From: Magicicada septendecula
Lineage: Eukaryota; Arthropoda; Insecta; Hemiptera; Cicadidae
DNA length: 64,000 nucleotides
NCBI GenBank assembly: GCA_034769895.1
Contig: CM068372.1
Span: 375,181,258 to 375,245,257, forward strand
Direction of reading: 5' to 3'
Below the pieces are notes generated by a model. That model ran no database searches and had not been told where the DNA came from. It saw nothing but the letters and a program-made list of their open reading frames with translations. The position numbers and the translations under genes are program-made. Below are positions 10,685 through 21,109 of the stretch, one piece after another (the first letter of the stretch is position 1; every line of letters starts with the position of its first letter).

Positions 10685-11005
10685 CAGGTGGAGAAGCCTA
10701 CCCATGGGAGCTGTATGGCATGCAAGGAAGAGAGTGCGGACAGCACTATGGTTCAGCACTATTAGACTTTGGAGTTACCCTAAACATTCTGCAGGTGCAG
10801 TGAACCTAGACAGTGAAAGAAATAGAAATAACACTATTGCACACGACTACAGTAAATATTTTTCCAATTAGCGCTTTTGAGCTTTACAGCTCATGAGAGA
10901 TCGGAAATATTTCTGATCTGATGATGAGCTGTAAAGCTTGAAAGCCCCAAATGGAAAAAAATCTATAGTGGTGTGCAACAGTGTTATTTCTGTTCGTGAT
11001 TATAA
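10685..11005. repeat. inverted pair of element termini with a hammerhead-like core
   Basis: A plus-strand terminus at about 10912-11000 (CTGATGA at 10918-10924, a short stem, GAAA at 10940-10943, then a GTGTGCAACAGTG segment) recurs in inverted orientation at about 10815-10900, separated by only about 15 bases. CUGAUGA plus stem II plus GAAA is the central half of a hammerhead ribozyme, a feature reported in Penelope-like elements. Upstream, 10685-10810 reads as a possible degenerate coding tail. The inverted copies are clear; ribozyme activity is not shown. Confidence 0.45.
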
Positions 11006-11450
11006 CTGCTAACACAACTTTATTAATTAAAAAAAAGTGAAATAAATGCACTTCGATTGTATGATGTGTCTTTAGGAATGGACCTCTAGGTTAGTACTAT
11101 TTTAGTAATAAATAAATGTGTCTTCTTTCTGGACATTCTCTCCACAGCATTATCTTGTGTCAATATCAAGCAACAATTTTATTGGAAGACATCTGAATGC
11201 TTGGTTTCACCAGCCATTTCACCTACTCACATTCTTTCTCAAGCGATTTTATTTTACACTAATATCATATTACCATATTTATATTGACAATAGTGTAGTT
11301 CAGCGGAAGAGAATTTGCTTTTCTCTGCAATCATTAGTAATTTCTGTGCTATGGGTTCGGCTTAAGGTCAAATCAATCCAATGCATAATCCAATCCAATA
11401 CTGTTGAGGCAAGTGGCTGAGATAAAGACCTCAGCCAATAATAATGTGAC
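11006..11450. other. stretch without recognisable gene
   Basis: The 100-codon plus-strand ORF at 11118-11420 has no recognisable domain. Nothing else is supported. Confidence 0.5.
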
Positions 11451-11452
11451 AT

Positions 11453-11860
11453 CTACACTTGAAACAACACAACACCTCTCTCTACTACATGGTTTGTCAT
11501 CGGAAACGGGTTTCTATTTGGTGGATGTATTGTGAAAACTGTACCATACCAAGAGGGCACAAAACACCATGGGCTTAATGGGCTTAATAATGATGACAAA
11601 CCAAATGTAGTATATGATGCCAGGCTTTTCAGCTGTAGTCTAGTGTTGATGGAATGTATACTAGGTATTTCAGAAGCTTCCAAGGCAGCCATTTTCAGTA
11701 GGCTCCAATAGAATTTAAGTTCTTTAAAATATGGTTGTGATGGATTGTAGACATCTGAATTTGAATCTAACTGACTAACTTTTGCCATCACAGAAAGAAT
11801 ATAAATGTGACGTTTCGGTCACCCAAACAATTGGTTACTATCTCCAGGCTAATTGTAAAG
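11453..11860 (-). repeat. unclassified repeat terminus, PLE-like
   Basis: On the minus strand a CTGGAGA...GACCGAAACGTC segment (about 11850-11805) resembles the CTGANGA...GAAACGTC termini elsewhere in this window, with one substitution in the first box. It is followed by a 112-codon ORF (11791-11453) without a known domain. I read it as a decayed terminal piece of a Penelope-like or related element. Confidence 0.3.
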
Positions 11861-11984
11861 TAATAAATGTAAATAAATAAATAATACTCTATCAACCAGT
11901 GAAGGAGAATCAACAAAATAAAAATAACAAAACTCCATATAATATATAGTCAAAACATAAAACAATACATATGAATATAAATAC

Positions 11985-12098
11985 TTAAAACTTCCGGGCT
12001 GAAAGGCCGTGGTCGAATGCTTGATGTTGTGTAGCTAGACGTTTCAGCCACACCACCGGTGCCCATCTTCAGTAGCAAAAATGTTCGAAATAGGTGGT
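11985..12098 (-). repeat. PLE-type terminal module with hammerhead-like core, copy A
   Basis: The minus strand carries CTGAAGA (12072-12066), an imperfect stem and GAAAC (12045-12041), then a tail running to the CCGGAAGTTTTAA segment near 11990. The same module appears on the plus strand at 12572-12700, so this pair is an inverted repeat around about 480 bases. A cleavage triplet and helix III could not be fixed by eye. Confidence 0.5.
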
Positions 12099-12144
12099 TC
12101 CTTGCTTGTCCCCAGTTCACTGGGCGACTTGTTCGGCATACCAC

Positions 12145-12560
12145 CTGTTAACATTGTATCTGCTTATTTGCTCACGCGCAATCAGCCCACGCACTTACGT
12201 CATTCGTTGCAGTGCAGCTCGCGCTGGCTCGCTGCTGCGTTTAGTTAGTTAAGACTCAGCTCTTCATCCGTACACTACATTCTTCCATTTTTGCTAGCCG
12301 CAGCAATATAAAATTTTATTATGTAACTTCACATACAGTTTATTCTCGCTTCCATATGTTATGTATTTCGGCAGTCTACGCCACACGTAATTGTATCTCG
12401 GTGATGTATCGCCACACGTAATTGCCTGGGCCTGCACTTCTTTATAATGTCTCAATAAATCTACTTAACTCAGATTTCATACAGTCCACTTATTCATTCA
12501 AACACATTCTGACTCCTATACCAGCAACCCTTAGATTGGAACACCAACTCTAGAAATTTT
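12145..12560 (+). repeat. possible solo LTR between two PLE termini
   Basis: The segment starts TGTTAACATTG near 12145 and is richer in GC than its surroundings. It carries an AATAAA near 12450 and lies between the two inverted PLE modules. These are LTR-like traits, but I found no matching second copy and no clear target duplication, so this is a weak call. No gene is present. Confidence 0.25.
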
Positions 12561-12571
12561 CGAGAGCGTTA

Positions 12572-12700
12572 AGCATTCACCACCACCTATTTCGAACATT
12601 TTTGCTACTGAAGATGGCCACCGGTGGTGTGGCCGAAACGTCTAGCTACACAACATCAAGCATTCGACCACGGCCTTTCAGCCCGGAAGTTTTAAATATT
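12572..12700 (+). repeat. PLE-type terminal module with hammerhead-like core, copy B
   Basis: CTGAAGA at 12608-12614 is followed by a perfect six-base-pair stem (GGCCAC with GTGGCC) and GAAAC at 12635-12639. The tail matches copy A in reverse. The central fold is intact here, whereas copy A has a mismatch in the stem. It ends about 100 bases before the LARD-like LTR element. Confidence 0.5.
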
Positions 12701-12804
12701 TATAGTGACACCGGCCGTGAAAGCCTACGTATTAAAACACATATGAATACTTACTATGAAAAACACACAACACTCACAAAACATAAGCATTATTCGCACA
12801 AACA

Positions 12805-14025
12805 TGTGACGGTACGAAAGTCCGTCTTAGGGAATTATTGTATTCAGGAAATTTTATTGTATTTTTTATTGTATTGTCATGTATAAAACATGGTTAGAAC
12901 AACTCTCCCCATCAGTAACGAAACGACGCAGATTCTACAGTGTAAACCAAACCCAAGGTCAGAGCCTATGTGCATTCCACCCCATACGTTATGTATAACA
13001 AATAGAACGATAATAATGAGACGCAGTACAATCAGTGGAAAAACGTCATTAGTATGACATTACACAAGGGCATTAGCTATATGAAACAATAGAATGCTGA
13101 CGACATAACACACACACACATGCAAAAACGGAACCAGTTTTCCGTCCCATTCCACATCAGACATTCAGAGCGTTAACACGTAGTAAAATTCGCTGGTAGT
13201 TAATCGCCAGCAGAAGTATTAGTACTTATTATGCTTGTAATTACAAGCAGTAATTCAGTGAGCTATTAAAATGTAACAAAATTAAATTCAGTGGGTGACA
13301 ACAAAAATAGACAGGATGCAGTAAAGCTTTCGGCGAACACCGGCCGGCGAAGAGTGGATGCCTGGAGGAACAACGACACTTCAAAATACAGGAAAGTGCA
13401 CATTTTATCTAAATTCATTATAATAAAATTTGAGCTCAAAGTACAATTAAATTCAGTTCAAAAATGTATCATTGATCTATTTCTGGGGCAAAATGAGCGT
13501 GTGTGAGAGTGGACGAAAAGCCGGCATTTAAACAGGCAAAAAGCCATGAGGTGTTGGTTTGTGTTTCGTATTACTAATAATTAATGTGTACAAAATAAAT
13601 ACTGCAGTATAAAAGATATTCCTATTGCTTTCTGAAAGTAAAATGAAAGAAAAATTTATTACTATAAAATGAGATTGATTAATGGTAGCAGGCGGAAGTA
13701 AAGTAAGACGCCATTTTGGTTAATAGTACAAGACACAATAATTTTCTATGTTCATAAATGTAAAAAACAATGCAGTATTATTAAACAAAGTTTTATACCA
13801 TCAATACTGTTGTTCAAAAACGTTATTTCAAGACCCCGCTCAGTCTCTAATTTCGGCTAAAGAACTCTGGACCCTACAAGGAGAGAAACACATGGCAGTG
13901 AATCGTATGCCTCAACCCATAATTATGGTGAGTACGATAAAATTAAATTTGTTCATATGTGTTAATGTAACAAATGTCACCAAGAATAAATGAATTTATT
14001 TATTTGTAATGTTAATAAGTTAACA
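12805..14025 (+). repeat. 5' LTR of the LARD-like element
   Basis: 1,221 bp, TG...CA ends, nearly identical to 17782-19001. It contains a 71-codon ORF (13291-13506) and an 81-codon ORF (13748-13993) that are both preserved in the other LTR. A consensus-like splice donor (ATG then GTGAGT) is near 13926-13933. Confidence 0.9.
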
Positions 14026-14027
14026 AA

Positions 14028-14046
14028 TGCCGCCCGAACTGGTGAC
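14028..14046 (+). promoter_or_regulatory. primer-binding site of the LARD-like element
   Basis: TGCCGCCCGAACTGGTGAC starts two bases after the LTR. It resembles the tRNA-Lys type PBS TGGCGCCCGAACAGGGAC with a few differences, and the near-solo LTR at 54066 keeps the exact form. Confidence 0.65.
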
Positions 14047-14184
14047 TATATAAAAAGATTTTTTATATAATAAGCCCAAAGCCCAAATATAGAGACAGAG
14101 TGGGTATTGAAGTGAGGGGTATTACAATTGTAGGTTATGTTGTGACGTCTGTAGAAAGCAACAGTTCATTAACATTTTTTAACA

Positions 14185-14949
14185 ATGGCAAACAATAATG
14201 AAATAAGCGTAACAGAATCAGAAATAATGAGTGAAAGTATTCACTCGACACCAGCCACAACAAAAAGAGTTGAGGAGAATGACGTGATAAAAATGATGAG
14301 ATTACTTTTTAACGAACAGAGTATTAAGTTAGATGAGCAAAATACAAGATTAGACAATTTTAATGGATGAGAAATTCAGTAAAATGAAAAATGAGATTAA
14401 AAAACAAACTTTTAAATTCAATAAAAGAATTGACGAAATAGAGATAATATTCAGAAACAAACAATAGAAACAGTTAATGAGAAATTTAATAGTAAACTAA
14501 ATAATTTAGACAACAAAATCGACCAAATTAATGAAACAGTAAACGAGACAATACAAAACCAGATAGAATCACAAAGGAGAGAAATAGAAAAGAAATGTTT
14601 AACCACAGTAGAAAATCAAATAGAAATTAAGACAAATTGTGAAGTGAACAAACAAATAGAATTGCAAACTAATGTTTTACAAAATAAGCTAGAGAAATTT
14701 GAATCAAACGTAATAGACATAACCAAACATATTGAAACAATAGATCAAACAGTATCAGAACATGAGAATAATACTAGTAATAGAATAAGCATGTTACAAA
14801 ATAAGATTAAAGAGATAGACGACTTAGCTATACAAAATAACAATGATATGCATGTTAAATATGATGTAATTGAGAATAATTTAATAAGAGTGAAAATGAG
14901 TTACAGGGGGAAATGCATAAATAAGTTACCGGTGTTACTGAAAGGGTAA
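14185..14949 (+). pseudogene. gag: coiled-coil gag-like region of the LARD-like element, frameshifted
   Basis: A 61-codon ORF starts at the ATG at 14185 (after a TTTTTAACA leader). Coding character then continues through several frames to about 14949, including the 101-codon ORF at 14644. The composition is Asn/Glu/Lys/Ile-rich with heptad-like spacing, which predicts a long coiled coil. The same style of N-terminal coil occurs in gypsy-1 Gag (5586-4740). No capsid fold or zinc knuckle is recognised. At least two indels near 14365 and 14455 break it. Confidence 0.5.
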
Positions 14950-15014
14950 TCATAACTAGGGACTTATACAACGAAATAGAGTTAGAAAATAAGAGGAAAA
15001 TAGACAAATTAGAT

Positions 15015-15818
15015 ATGAACAAAGATGACAAGGTAAGTAGTGGTAAGAATTATGATAAAATAAATAAAATTATGGTAATAGGAGATAATAGTGTGGATGT
15101 TGGTAGTGATAATGAGATTTTAAGGGGAGTAGAATATGATAATGACGGAATGTTAGTGTGTGATGAGTTAGATAGAAAGTGGAGAGAAAATATAATTGTA
15201 GGGGGATTGCAGGGGGTAAATTTTTCCCTTAATGGTGTAGTGGGGGGTGAAGTAAAGGCTTCACATGTGTTTAGGAAGGACAAGAGTGCCTTCAATATAT
15301 ATTTGGAAGACGATAGGTCTGCAAATAAAGTTGTCCCTGGTTTTTTTAGTGCACTTCACAGGTGGTGCAGTAGTTGTGAGTTAGTGTCCCCTGCATATGT
15401 TGAGAGAGAGAATGTAGAGAGATATTGTGAGAGATATGGTGAGAGAAAGAGAGAAATAGAGATTTTTAAGATAAGTAGAAAGTATGAAGAATTTATGGAA
15501 AAGTTAGGAGGAGAGATGATGTATAATAAAAATGAGAACTTACCTTGTAGTGAAACTGAAGTAGCAGTAGATGACGATGAAAATAATGACTTTATAACAT
15601 ACCTGATTGTGACTAATAATACTAAAGGTGACAGGACAATAACCAATCGTGACAAGTTATATGATAAATTGATAGGGAATAACCCTGTGAATTATGACGG
15701 TTTTGTAGAATATAAGAATTTAAATGAGTGTTATATTAATGATAGTAATATAATGTTTTCAAGAAAAAATAAGTTGTATAGACCTAAGATAAGATTATTG
15801 TTTGACGATGGAGGATAA
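15015..15818 (+). CDS. 267-codon ORF of unknown function in the LARD-like element
   Basis: This is the longest intact frame of the element. The protein is acidic and hydrophilic, with no signal peptide, membrane segment or domain that I recognise. There is a Cys pair near residue 115 (CSSC), a Glu/Arg-rich helix around residues 128-160 (ENVERYCERYGERKREIE) and a basic end near 250 (RKNKLYRP). The preceding gag-like stretch is frameshifted while this frame is open. It may be the remains of a gag or env-like gene, or an acquired sequence. The upstream boundary is uncertain; 15015 is simply the first ATG. Confidence 0.5.
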   Translation: MNKDDKVSSGKNYDKINKIMVIGDNSVDVGSDNEILRGVEYDNDGMLVCDELDRKWRENIIVGGLQGVNFSLNGVVGGEVKASHVFRKDKSAFNIYLEDDRSANKVVPGFFSALHRWCSSCELVSPAYVERENVERYCERYGERKREIEIFKISRKYEEFMEKLGGEMMYNKNENLPCSETEVAVDDDENNDFITYLIVTNNTKGDRTITNRDKLYDKLIGNNPVNYDGFVEYKNLNECYINDSNIMFSRKNKLYRPKIRLLFDDGG

Positions 15819-17781
15819 ATATTTTATTGTGTTAATGAACATTTAATTATGTGGACAGTGTTTTTGAAATGCACTGTTTTATAAACTGATTTATGGTAAA
15901 TGATTAAATGATAATTTGGATTGTATATTTTTTGTGTGTATTAATGTCAATGTAGTTGTGTACTTTTGATGTTATGTATTGTATGTATTTTTTATGTAAA
16001 CCATGTAGGTAATAGAAATGGCTTTAATAATACTAAATAATTGAAGAATAATTAATAGTGATAATGAAGTTAAATAATTATGAGATTTAGATTCTAATGG
16101 ATAATAAATGATTAAGCAAGTAATAGATTTGGATATTGAGATGTTTTGTTATTAGTAGGTGAGGGATGAATTTTCTAATGCAATTGTCAATGATCACAGT
16201 AATGTAAAGGGTTAAAAAGGGATAGAGCCTGGGTGATAATTATTAAAATAAAGGCATTTGAGTTAGTTAAACAGAGTTATTGGGAGTTAGAGAGAATAAG
16301 AAGTTGAGATACAGATAATACACAAAGAGGGTATTAGATATTTTAGGGACACAGTAGTTAGTGATTATATGTAGAGAGGTGAGTAATGTGTATGGTAAAT
16401 ATATTTTATTGATGATGATATTTTGTAGTAAGGGTAGTGGTGTAAGGAGTGATCAGCGTGCGGCTTGGCAAGAGACCAGCGTGCGGCGTTGTGGCAAGTG
16501 TTAGAGTAGTTTAAGGGAGTGTTTGCCAATATTTGGTAGGGGGCAAAGGGTTGGGAATGTATATGGCCAGGTTGGGAACACACATCCTAGTACAAAGACG
16601 AGCGGTGCCAGAGGAATTGGATAAAATGTGAAGGGAGTTATAATGGAGATATTGGTGTCATGATATGTACATATGGGTGTTAGTAGTGGTTGTTAGAAGA
16701 AAGGGGTAGTAAGGTTAGATAGATAAATGCCAAAATAAGATATAGATAATAGTGAATAATAGAGAGTCACCCAAACTAGATAAGTATTGATGAAAAGGTT
16801 AGAAAAAGAAAAGTCATAGTAGAAAGGTTGATAATAAGTTTGAAATTTTTTATAGAATCTAATGATACAATAAATATTAACTAATTAAAAGTTGAATAGA
16901 GAGTTGATAATGACGATGTTATCAAGTTTTAGTACAAGTTATTTAAATGTGAACTATGTAATGTAAATGTAACAATGTTAATATTTGATGTTCCATGTTT
17001 TATTGTTATTAGTAGCGACGGTAACAAATGTTAACATGTTGAAAAGATAAGGTTAGAAATAGTTTTGAATAAAATATAGTTTGATTCTGTTGCAAAGAAA
17101 TATAAGTATAAAGCTGAGTAAAGAAAATTTGAAGTATTTGAAGTGTCTGCCATAATAGTTATTTTTTTTGTTTATATAATAAAGATGATTAGTAGTTGTT
17201 GCATTTGAAAAGTAAAAATTTGTTTTATGTGTTATGCTTAGTATAAGAATATGTTTTCTTGAGGTGAGAGAAGTAAGTTAATATTGACGGGAGTCAGTAA
17301 GTTTTAATAAACGCAGGAGTGTTGAATGGAGAAGTGGGTTTTCTGTTTTAAATCTTGTTTATTTTGTTATTAGAGAATTTTAAGTTAAGCAAACCAATGC
17401 CTCTAAACACAAACCAATGCATCTAAGGGGAGACATATCAGTTGTGGATATGGGAATAGATAAGGCCACTATTTTAAAATTTTATATGTCATGTTTCAGA
17501 GTTTGATGGTGTTGTGACGGCGGTCCTGAGCTGGCCTATGCATCAGAGCAGGAGCGTTAAATGCCAAATGGCCTTATGGTGTTGGGATCTCTCCTGAGAA
17601 GTCCAGTAAGGTCAGATGGGTATGGTCACCATCATTGGACCAAGGGTAAGTGATTAAAATTTTTTTTATATAAACACTACAGGGGGTTGTGGCGACATAT
17701 CTGGGCTGATCCCTTTAGAACGTGTGAATGAGTCAATGAGAGTGTTTATGCTTCGGCATAAAACCTCTCATTAAGGGGGTT
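15819..17781 (+). other. non-coding internal region of the LARD-like element with polypurine tract
   Basis: About 2 kb of AT-rich sequence without a supported ORF, lying where pol would be expected. A polypurine tract AAGGGGG (17773-17779) directly precedes the 3' LTR. A short tandem (AAACCAATGC, twice) is near 17390-17427. Confidence 0.65.
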
Positions 17782-19001
17782 TGTGACGGTACGAAAGTCC
17801 GTCTTAGGGAATTATGGAATTCAGGAAATTTTATTGTATTTTTTATTGTATTGTCATGTATAAAACACGGTTAGAACAACTCTCCCCATCAGTAACGAAA
17901 CGACGCAGATTCTACAGTGTAAACCAAACCCAAGGTCAGAGCCTACGTGCATTCCACCACATACGTTATGTATAACAAATAGAACGATAATAATGAGACG
18001 CAGTACAATCAGTGGAAAAACGTCATAAGTATGACGTTACACAAGGGCGTTAGCTATATGAAACAATAGAATGCTGACGACATGACACACACACATGCAA
18101 AAACGGAACCAGTTTTCCGTCCCATTCCACATCAGACATTCAGAGCGTTAACACGTAGTAAAATTCGCTGGTAGTTAATCGCCAGCAGAAGTATTAGTAC
18201 TTATTATGCTTGCAATTACAAGCAGTAATTCAGTGAGCTATTAAAATGTAACAAAATTAAATTCAGTGGGTGACAACAAAAATAGACAGGATGCAGTAAA
18301 GCTTTCGGCGAACACCGGCCGGCGAAGAGTGGATGCCTGGAGGAACAACGACACTTCAAAATACAGGAAAGTGCACATTTTATCTAAATTCATTATAATA
18401 AAATATGAGCTCAAAGTACAATTAAATTCAGTTCAAAAATGTATCATTGATCTATTTCTGGGGCAAAATGAGCGTGTGTGAGAGTGGACGAAAAGCCAGC
18501 ATTTAAACAGGCAAAAAGCCATGAAGTGTTGGTTTGTGTTTTTGTATTACTAATAATTAATGTGTACAAAATAAATACTGCAGTATAAAAGATATTCCTA
18601 TTGCTTTCTGAAAGTAAAATGAAAGAAAAATTTATTACTATAAAATGAGATTGATTAATAGTAGCAGGCGGAAATAAAGTAAGACGCCATTTTGGTTAAT
18701 GTTACAAGACACAATAATTTTTGATGTTCATAAATGTAAAAAACAATGCAGTATTATTAAACAAAGTGTTATACCATCAATACTGTTGTTCAAAAACGTT
18801 ATTTCAAGACCCCGCTCAGTCTCTAATTTCGGCTAAAGAACTCTGGACCCTACAAGGAGAGAAACACATGGCAGTGAATCGTATGCCTCAACCCATAATT
18901 ATGGTGAGTACGATAAAATTAAATTTGTTCATATGTGTTAAAGTAACAAATGTCACCAAGAATAAATGAATTTATTTATTTGTAATGTTAATAAGTTAAC
19001 A
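17782..19001 (+). repeat. 3' LTR of the LARD-like element
   Basis: Matches the 5' LTR along its whole length, including both LTR-resident ORFs (18266-18481 and 18721-18969), with scattered substitutions and small indels. It is followed by AACA, the target duplication. Confidence 0.9.
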
Positions 19002-19005
19002 AACA

Positions 19006-19735
19006 CTTGCACACCAACAAGGTCAACAAAACACTGTGACAGAGATGGAACAGGCTCAACCCTTTTGTAGTAAAAGTAAAAGTAGGTAGCAAACACCGCC
19101 TATACACAAAGCACTAAGGCCACTCGATAAATGAAATGTTTTGTGAATGGAACGAAGCTGGATGTTTAGAAATTCCCTGCGAACCTGACTAGTTTGCCAC
19201 CTAGTGCGCATTATGGCTGCTGTGGGAGTTGCCAAAACATTTAGTATAAATTCCAACAACAGCCCATAGCCAAATATCTTTTATCATATCCAACATTCAC
19301 TATGAAATCTTTAAGGTCATTCATGACAATTCATACTCCACTGATGATGAACCACTTTTCAACTGAAAGTAGATTACAATTGAAATCACTATGTATAATG
19401 CTCAACTAAATCTGACTTGATTTAGTACCAACACAGTATACAAATTACTGAGTAATAAAATAAAATTATCAGCAAATGAGTTTTCATTTTATTTGAGAGC
19501 AAACCAAGGGCTGTACAAAAAGTTTAAGAAAATTTTGACAGTGACAAAGAAAAGATGAAGTCACAAAGGTAAACACAACAAAATCTTCTCTTCCTCGCCA
19601 CTACTCAGTAACAAATCCAGAGTGTGTGGCAAGGAGTGTAATTACTTACTTCCTCTTTCAATTGTTCCCTCCCCCAACCCCACTCTCAGGGCCTGGAGCT
19701 GGATGTGTTGTAACGTTTCGTCTCCTGCTTGTCTG
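19006..19735. other. stretch without recognisable gene
   Basis: Mixed-composition DNA; the minus-strand ORF at 19056-19259 has no recognisable domain. A GAAACG segment near 19712-19720 just upstream of the PLE tail may be part of another terminal module. Confidence 0.45.
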
Positions 19736-19742
19736 AGTTACT

Positions 19743-20029
19743 ACCTTTGCAAACCACCTCATTGAAGCAAACCACACATACAAAAACATCGACAATAACA
19801 TGGATATTCTACACGTAACACAAAAGGCCGAAAACTAGACACTCTTGAACAATTGGAAATATACAAACTAACAAAAACACATAAAAACAACATCCTAAAT
19901 GAACAGACACAAATCAAATCACATGTATTATTCGAACATATCACACCCCACACACACAACATCGATCCTTCAAAAATCGACACCGTTGCCAAGAACAAGA
20001 TGGACAGGGCCCCCAGTGGCAGCCTCTGA
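19743..20029 (+). pseudogene. C-terminal tail of a Penelope-like element ORF
   Basis: With one frameshift near 19828 the plus strand reads HLIEANHTY...DILHVTQKGRKL...LEQLEIYKLTK...ILNEQ...HVLFEHI, ending at a stop at 20027-20029. This is the region following the GIY-YIG endonuclease in Penelope-like elements; compare the matching tail of the palindrome copies (KGRYMDAVEEFEIYRAF, then ILNEQLAFKSHTLYD). The endonuclease core is missing upstream. Confidence 0.6.
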
Positions 20030-20497
20030 CGAAACTTATAATAAGTGAATACTGGTTCAGGCTATAAGGTAAAACTTACGTTTTTACCTATAAAAAACTG
20101 TGTGTTCCGAGTCGGTAGTGACTTTAATTATATTTAGTTAATCAACAGACACATCATGGACAACGAAATCAAAGAATACCCCTGGGACTAAATTATCTTC
20201 ATTTAGACATTAAGGTTATAAAAATAACTAAATAAATTTAATTAAACTAATGCCATGATTCAGAATTTTTAGTGTTTTTAGTATGATAGTCTCTTTCATA
20301 ATTGTTAAAAGAAAACAATAACTGAGGTTTTCTAAGCTTTCTGAAACTGAAAATTAAATAATACTGGAATTTACCTAATAATACATGTATTTTGCTCAAA
20401 ATGGTGAGAGAGTTCTGCAGCCCGGGGAGCTTACTAGATTTACATTAGATAAATTATATTTTCTTTAAATTTTGATTCAGCTTACTTAGTAACTTAC
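20030..20497. other. stretch without recognisable gene, 3' flank of SPH exon
   Basis: AT-rich non-coding DNA. No exon carrying the third catalytic motif of the serine protease fold was found here. Confidence 0.5.
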
Positions 20498-20742
20498 CCT
20501 TTCCAATTCCGATCATGTTACTTTCTGATTCAAAAAAACCATAATCATAAGGTAAACACGCTGGTCTAACTGACTCTGTAAACTGAACGGGTTCCTTCAA
20601 TTGGATCAATGTCATCTCTCCTGCACGTATCGTACTCAGTAGATTTAAGAATACTGGCTGTGTGGAAATTGAAGTTGCTTCAATTAGCTGGCCTGACTGG
20701 TCATCAACTGCTCCAACTCGTACCCACCACCATGGGTCATCC
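20498..20742 (-). CDS. SPH exon 4 (by exon 1 numbering), middle of trypsin-like domain
   Basis: Bounded by TTGTTAG (acceptor) and GTAAGT (donor), 245 bp. The first base completes an ATG codon with the previous exon, and the exon ends in phase 1. It encodes VRVGAVD, later FTESVRPACLP and a GIGKG where active proteases have GWG. The stretch that normally reads DIALLRL around the catalytic Asp is GEMTLIQL, so Asp is replaced by Glu or lost. VRPACLP is a strong family signature. The exon lies 10.3 kb downstream of the previous one. A small hydrophobic or extracellular surface role cannot be deduced from it. Confidence 0.85.
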
Positions 20743-20968
20743 CTAACAACAAAACACAAAGCTACAAGTTTTATGATGTACGACATGTAATTTATGATAC
20801 GTTTTATGTGACACATTTTCATATTATGATTAAACAAGCAAAGCAAGTTCTCAGTCTTTACTTGATCATTTGTCTGTTTATCTATTTTTTTGGTATGTCT
20901 AACAATAATTTTTGAACACATCAACCGATTTTCATAAAACTTGACATGTGTGTCAATACTTTGGAAGG

Positions 20969-21109
20969 CTAAAACTGAAATGGATGGACAGGGTGAATCA
21001 GGACATCAGGACTCTTGAAATTAGAAACTGGAGGAGTGTGGCTAAGAATAGAGAAAGCTGGCAAAATCTGAAGAAGGCTAGTGCCCGAAAAGAGCTGTCT
21101 AGCCAATGA
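20969..21109 (+). pseudogene. 3' end of a non-LTR (LINE) reverse transcriptase ORF
   Basis: An in-frame run of 46 codons ends TGA followed by GATAATG. It reads KWMDRVNQDIRTL, IRNWRSVAKNRESW and LKKASARKELSSQ, the usual C-terminal end of RTE/CR1-type LINE ORFs in insects (W..DR..WR...A). The rest of the LINE is absent, as expected of a 5'-truncated insertion. Confidence 0.6.

Larger units (their letters stand above)
12805..19001 (+). mobile_element. non-autonomous LTR retrotransposon (LARD-like), 6.2 kb
   Basis: Two long direct repeats starting TGTGACGGTACG and ending GTTAACA (12805-14025 and 17782-19001) flank an internal region with a PBS and a polypurine tract. The 4-bp target duplication AACA is present on both sides (12801-12804 and 19002-19005). 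Inside are only a broken coiled-coil gag-like stretch and one 267-codon ORF; no protease, reverse transcriptase or integrase motif is seen in any frame. The element must therefore have moved with enzymes supplied in trans. The LTR start resembles that of the near-solo LTR at 54066, so both may belong to one lineage. The LTRs differ at few sites, which suggests a fairly recent insertion. Confidence 0.85.

Noticed and set aside
13291-18481. Paired 71-codon ORFs at 13291 and 18266
   Set aside because: Located in the two LTRs of one element; conserved because the LTRs are young copies, not evidence of a gene.
7071-20497. Last SPH exon with a GDSGG-equivalent
   Set aside because: Looked for on the minus strand downstream of 20498 but no acceptable exon was seen; it may lie outside the window or be too diverged to spot by eye.
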